Shown here: piece after piece, positions 23,687 to 27,058 of the stretch
How the letters are laid out: every line of letters begins with the position of its first letter
Numbering within the stretch: position 1 is the first letter of the stretch
Assembly (NCBI GenBank): GCA_027066795.1
Contig: JAMONA010000035.1
Span: forward strand, 1-27,058
From: Candidatus Kaiserbacteria bacterium
GTDB taxonomy: Bacteria; Patescibacteriota; Minisyncoccia; Phycocordibacterales; UBA2100
DNA: 27,058 nt
Direction: 5' to 3'
The notes under the pieces: generated by a model
Seen by the model: only the letters and a program-made list of their open reading frames with translations
Database searches by the model: none
What the model was told of the DNA's origin: nothing
Program-made: the position numbers and the translations under genes

Positions 23687-23782
23687 CAAATGTACTATAA
23701 ACGTATAATATTATCAGTAATTGCAGTTGGTTATACTACAAAACTGTGCAATAATAGCTGTTCTACTAAAAATACAATAATT
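23687..23782 (+). promoter_or_regulatory. Divergent intergenic region upstream of ftsH
   Basis: Between the two divergent genes several -10-like boxes face ftsH: TATAAT at 23704-23709, TATACT at 23732-23737 and TACAAT at 23773-23778. None has a clear -35, so the true ftsH start point cannot be chosen. No hairpin or tRNA is seen. Confidence 0.35.
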
Positions 23783-25780
23783 ATGGTAAAAAACAACAAA
23801 AAAACAACAAAAAAGAAGTTTTTAAAGAAAAAATTGTTAAAACCAGGCATTTTTGTACGCAAAAATACAAAAAATAAAAAAGATAAACCAGGAGTCCGTG
23901 ATGTTATAATACAATTATTGTTAACAACTGTGATATTTATAACACTCTTTAGTGTCTATACTGCTTTACAGGGTGGTAGCATGACAAAAGATGATTTAGA
24001 TATATCGTTGTCAGAGCTTGTTATAGATATTAAAAGTAATACTGTTAGTAAAATCACTGTATTTGGTGAGAATATAGAGGCGGAGTATGGAGATGAGAAT
24101 AATGTTATAATAAAAAAGACTAAAAAAGAAGCAGACACATCACTCACAGATACGCTTACTAACTACGGCGTAACTCCCGAGCAGCTAATAAATATAGAGA
24201 TAGAACTTAGAGACCCTACAGGCTTCAGATATTGGTTTGGCCAAGTTGCACCTCTTGTGATACCTGCGTTACTGATATTCGGTATTATAATATATATGTC
24301 TAGGCAAATGGGTAAAGGCGGTGGAGGTATGCAGGCATTCTCTTTTGGTAACTCGAAGGCACGTTTGCGTAATCCTGATGATAAGAATGGTAGAGTTACA
24401 TTTAAAGATGTTGCAGGAGTTAAAGAGGCGAAGTCTGAGCTTATGGAGGTTATAGATTTCTTAAGAAGTCCAAAAAAGTTTATTAAGATAGGGGCCCAAA
24501 TACCAAAAGGTATCATGCTTATGGGTGCACCAGGATGTGGCAAGACCTTGCTTGCAAGGGCTGTAGCAGGAGAGGCGGGTGTGCCTTTCTATTCAATCTC
24601 TGGTAGTGAGTTTGTAGATATGTTTGTAGGAGTTGGTGCCAGTAGGACACGTGACTTGTTCGGTCAGGCTAAGAAGAATTCTCCATCAATAATCTTTATA
24701 GATGAAATAGACGCAGTGGGTAGGGTACGTGGCAGCGGACACGGCGGAGGCAATGATGAGCGCGAGCAAACACTTAACCAGATACTTGTAGAGATGGACG
24801 GCTTCGAGCCGAACGAGAAAGTGATAGTTATGGCTGCTACTAATAGGCCAGACGTGCTAGACCCTGCACTGTTAAGGCCGGGCAGGTTTGATAGGAGGGT
24901 GGTAGTAGAGCTGCCAGATAAAGAGGCAAGAGAAGAGATACTAAAGCTTCATATGAACAAAAAGAAGCAAGAGAAAGATATAGATATAAAAGTTGTATCA
25001 AGCAGGACACCAGGCTTCTCTGGGGCAGACTTGTCTAATCTTGCCAATGAGGCAGCTATATTAGCAGTGACTAGTGGTCGTAAAAAGGTAGAACAGGCCG
25101 ACCTGCTCAACAGTATAGAGAAAGTTCTTATAGGTCCAGAGCGCAAGAGCCATGTACTGAACAAGAAAGAGAAAGAGATAACGGCCTATCACGAAGCTGG
25201 ACATGCCTTGGTAGCCAGCATGCTCCCATATGCTGACCCGGTACACAAGATCTCTATCATAAGTAGAGGTAGGGCGGCAGGGTATATGCTTAAGCTACCA
25301 GACGAAGATAAGAAGATGCATAGTCGCAAAGAGTTTGAGGCAGATATAGCAGTATCTCTGGCAGGTTATATAACTGAGAAGGAAATATTCGGAGATGTAA
25401 CCACTGGTCCTAGTAATGACTTGCAGGTACTTACAAATACCGCCCGCAACATGGTGACTCGCTGGGGTATGAGTGACGCCGTTGGTCCTATGGCCTTGGT
25501 GGGTGACGGTGGCGAGACGTTGTTTGGTACAGGACCACAAGGCAAAGAGTATTCTGAGGAGATAGGTGCAAAGATAGATGCAGAGGTGAAGTCTATAGTA
25601 GACAATGCCTACAAAATAGCCGAAGACATACTTACAAGTAAGCGCCCGGCACTAGACGCCATAGCCAAGAGGCTTATAGAAGTAGAAAACCTAGAGAGAG
25701 CTGAGTATGAAGAGCTACTTAAAGAGCAAGGTATAGAGCTTAAAAGTAGAAAAGATATAGAACACAGTCCGCTGGTATAG
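23783..25780 (+). CDS. ftsH: ATP-dependent zinc metalloprotease FtsH
   Basis: A membrane-bound AAA+ protease for quality control of membrane and short-lived proteins. Start chosen at 23783 (ATTATG, beginning MVKNNKK), giving 665 residues; an in-frame ATG at 23690 would add 31 atypical residues and sit next to the divergent promoter. A Lys-rich N-terminus is followed by TM1 (about 40-60), an extracytoplasmic domain, TM2 (about 150-172) and the AAA module: Walker A GAPGCGKT at 248-255 (usual GPPGTGKT), Walker B IIFIDEIDAVGR, and RPGRFDRR. The zinc site HEAGH is at 470-474 and the third ligand Asp is in TGPSNDLQ. GFSGADLSNLANEAA is intact. Full length. Confidence 0.96.
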   Translation: MVKNNKKTTKKKFLKKKLLKPGIFVRKNTKNKKDKPGVRDVIIQLLLTTVIFITLFSVYTALQGGSMTKDDLDISLSELVIDIKSNTVSKITVFGENIEAEYGDENNVIIKKTKKEADTSLTDTLTNYGVTPEQLINIEIELRDPTGFRYWFGQVAPLVIPALLIFGIIIYMSRQMGKGGGGMQAFSFGNSKARLRNPDDKNGRVTFKDVAGVKEAKSELMEVIDFLRSPKKFIKIGAQIPKGIMLMGAPGCGKTLLARAVAGEAGVPFYSISGSEFVDMFVGVGASRTRDLFGQAKKNSPSIIFIDEIDAVGRVRGSGHGGGNDEREQTLNQILVEMDGFEPNEKVIVMAATNRPDVLDPALLRPGRFDRRVVVELPDKEAREEILKLHMNKKKQEKDIDIKVVSSRTPGFSGADLSNLANEAAILAVTSGRKKVEQADLLNSIEKVLIGPERKSHVLNKKEKEITAYHEAGHALVASMLPYADPVHKISIISRGRAAGYMLKLPDEDKKMHSRKEFEADIAVSLAGYITEKEIFGDVTTGPSNDLQVLTNTARNMVTRWGMSDAVGPMALVGDGGETLFGTGPQGKEYSEEIGAKIDAEVKSIVDNAYKIAEDILTSKRPALDAIAKRLIEVENLERAEYEELLKEQGIELKSRKDIEHSPLV

Positions 25781-25784
25781 CATG

Positions 25785-25793
25785 TGCTATAAT
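25785..25793 (+). promoter_or_regulatory. Extended -10 (TGCTATAAT) with overlapping dyad before the nuclease gene
   Basis: TGC then TATAAT (25788-25793) ends 8 bases before the ATG at 25802. The inverted repeat ATAGCA-TG-TGCTAT (25777-25790) overlaps it, a possible operator. It starts immediately after ftsH. Confidence 0.5.
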
Positions 25794-25801
25794 AATTTAT
25801 T

Positions 25802-26620
25802 ATGAGTCAGTTTTATAAACCAGACAGGGGAGACAGGTGGAATTATGGAGGTGCAGCTTGGAAGCTTTCACGCTCTAAGATAGACTTGTTTCTACAATGT
25901 CCTAAGTGTTTCTATGTTGATAACAAGCTTGGTACAAAGCGCCCGCCTGGATACCCATTTAACCTAAACTCAGCTGTAGATACGTTATTTAAGAAAGAGT
26001 TCGACGTGCATCGAGAGGCTGGTACTAAGCACCCTATAATGGAGGAGTATGGCATAGACGTTGTGCCATTTAAGCATGAGAATATGGATACCTGGCGTGA
26101 GGTTTTTGAAGGTATACAACATGTGCACAAGGCTACAGGTATGACGATAATGGGCGCAGTAGATGACATTTGGGTTAATCCAGAGGGTGAGCTTATAGTA
26201 GTGGACTATAAGAGTACTAGTAAAGACGGGAAACTGGACAAGTTAGACGCGGACTGGCATATAGGATACAAGAGGCAGATGGAGGTATACCAATGGCTTT
26301 TACGTCAGAACGGATTTAAAGTGAGTAATACTGGTTACTTTGTATATGCTAATGCTAGTACTAAAGAGGAGGCTTTTAATGCTAAGTTGATATTTGATGT
26401 GACGCTCATCCCATATAAGGGTGACGACAGCTGGGTAGAGCCTACAATACTAGAGGCAAAGGCCTGCCTTGAGGATGACAGAGTGCCAAAAGCTGATGAC
26501 GACTGTGATTATTGTAGGTATAGAGAGTTTGTTGGTAAAAAGCTGCTTAATAGCAAGAGAGAAAAGTCGGTGCCTACCTCACATGCACCAAAGGTGGTTA
26601 AGAAAGAAACTTTGTTTTAA
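25802..26620 (+). CDS. PD-(D/E)XK superfamily nuclease (RecB/Cas4-like)
   Basis: The 272-residue protein opens with the RecB-type motif LSRSKIDLFLQCPKCFY and has the nuclease core: GAVDDIW with D121/D122, VVDYK with D135 and K137 (the D...DxK catalytic set), and Q159-MEV-Y163 (the QxxxY motif of RecB-like enzymes). Cysteines occur at 33 and 36 near the N-terminus and 222, 235 and 238 near the C-terminus (CDYCRYR). This layout recalls the iron-sulfur-stabilised Cas4/AddB nucleases, but a zinc site is equally possible. There is no helicase domain and no CRISPR nearby. It probably processes DNA ends in repair; substrate unknown. Its stop codon abuts that of recR on the other strand. Confidence 0.85.
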   Translation: MSQFYKPDRGDRWNYGGAAWKLSRSKIDLFLQCPKCFYVDNKLGTKRPPGYPFNLNSAVDTLFKKEFDVHREAGTKHPIMEEYGIDVVPFKHENMDTWREVFEGIQHVHKATGMTIMGAVDDIWVNPEGELIVVDYKSTSKDGKLDKLDADWHIGYKRQMEVYQWLLRQNGFKVSNTGYFVYANASTKEEAFNAKLIFDVTLIPYKGDDSWVEPTILEAKACLEDDRVPKADDDCDYCRYREFVGKKLLNSKREKSVPTSHAPKVVKKETLF

Positions 26621-27058
26621 TTAGCTTCGTGACTCTAGAGCACTCTTAAGTGTAGCACTATCAGCATATTCTAGCTCGGCGCCAGTAGAGAGGCCTCGTC
26701 CTAAGGTTGTTACTGATATATTTTGGTCTTCGGTAGATTGTTTCAATACATGGTCTAATGCTTGTGCGGTGTGCTCTCCCTCTGTGGTAGTTGGCATTGC
26801 TATTATGATCTCTTTCAAGTCGCTAGCTGCTTTAATATAAGTGATAAGTTTAGCTTGCCCTGGTACTGTGCTAGTAGAGTCTGTGAGTTTGACCCTGCCA
26901 CCAAGTACGAAGTAGTAACCGGAGTAGCCTCCACTTTTTTCTAACTGGTCAAGGTCGGCATCTTTCTCTACTATAAGTAGCTGGCTTGCGTCTCTGGAAG
27001 TGTTCCCACATAGGCTACATATAGAGTCGCTACCGTCTGCGTAGTATCTCTGACATTT
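26621..27058 (-). CDS. recR: Recombination protein RecR (N-terminus outside window)
   Basis: The minus-strand frame is open from the right edge to a TAA at 26623-26621, giving the last 145 residues. RecR, with RecF and RecO, loads RecA at single-strand gaps. Visible parts: the end of the zinc finger (KC...SICSLCGN), then RDASQLLIVEKDADLDQLEKSGG, the Toprim domain with YSGYYFVLGGRV (usual Y-x-G-x-YHVLGG), IIIAMPTTTEGEHTAQ (usual ATNPTxEGExTA), LGRGLSTGAELEYADSATLKSAL. All are family landmarks; the usual His of YHVL is Tyr-Phe here. The helix-hairpin-helix and first zinc cysteine are off the window. Confidence 0.93.
   Translation of the reverse strand, partial: KCQRYYADGSDSICSLCGNTSRDASQLLIVEKDADLDQLEKSGGYSGYYFVLGGRVKLTDSTSTVPGQAKLITYIKAASDLKEIIIAMPTTTEGEHTAQALDHVLKQSTEDQNISVTTLGRGLSTGAELEYADSATLKSALESRS

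Noticed and set aside
23690..23782. Upstream ATG start for ftsH
   Set aside because: It would add 31 atypical residues with several Cys and overlap the divergent promoter; the Lys-rich start at 23783 has the ATTATG context.
1..27058. UGA reassigned to glycine as in Gracilibacteria/SR1
   Set aside because: All core genes are full length without in-frame TGA, and a prfB with the UGA-reading SPF motif is present. Avoidance of TGA is reported instead.
1..27058. tRNA, rRNA, CRISPR array, insertion sequence or attachment site
   Set aside because: Every region is occupied by coding sequence or gaps of about 110 bases or less; no cloverleaf, regular direct repeats or transposase motifs were seen.

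Overview
The window looks like a core-genome segment of a Candidate Phyla Radiation (Patescibacteria) bacterium, possibly Saccharibacteria-like. Evidence for this: moderately AT-rich DNA (about 40% G+C by eye), very tight gene packing, no recognisable Shine-Dalgarno sequence before any gene, heavy use of ATA isoleucine codons, several trimmed core proteins (acetate kinase, ATP synthase delta and epsilon, release factor 2), and small two-helix membrane proteins resembling CPR pilin/VirB2-like proteins. I see 29 genes, two of them cut by the window edges. There are no tRNAs, rRNAs, CRISPR arrays or insertion sequences, and no gene-free stretch reaches 300 bases; the longest are about 110 bases.

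Layout. 1-5814: tail of an unknown aromatic-rich protein, phosphoketolase (xfp), an unknown protein with a Tat-like leader, acetate kinase (ackA) and a sugar-phosphate nucleotidyltransferase. 5857-12072: a complete F1Fo ATP synthase operon (atpB-E-F-H-A-G-D-C) behind a good promoter. 12073-15639: a zinc-ribbon RNHCP-type protein, a short release factor 2 (prfB), a conserved membrane protein with a T4SS-ATPase-like tail, and mltG. 15690-21831: a large Clp ATPase, ftsE, ftsX, pyrG. 21849-22920: three small membrane proteins, two of them a paralogous pilin-like pair, separated by the only strong intrinsic terminator. 22929-23671 (minus): a PH-domain membrane protein and a small membrane protein, divergent from ftsH (23783-25780). 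25802-26620: a PD-(D/E)XK nuclease, abutting tail-to-tail with recR (minus), which runs off the right edge.

How the genes work together. Phosphoketolase splits xylulose-5-P or fructose-6-P to acetyl phosphate, which acetate kinase uses to make ATP: a fermentative energy route without pyruvate oxidation. The ATP synthase has proton-type c-ring residues; in a fermenter it may run in either direction. mltG, ftsE and ftsX serve peptidoglycan remodelling and division; Clp and FtsH serve protein quality control; the nuclease and RecR serve DNA repair.

Most striking genome-level signals: (1) extended -10 boxes sit 6-10 bases before the ATG of about ten genes, predicting leaderless mRNAs, while operon-internal genes tend to carry ATTATG instead of a ribosome-binding site; (2) none of the 29 genes ends in TGA although a UGA-type release factor is encoded; (3) a perfect 12-bp hairpin lies inside the gene just before xfp; (4) the Clp ATPase combines a ClpB-length middle domain with a ClpP-type IGF tripeptide. 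All function calls come from reading sequence motifs; no database search was run.
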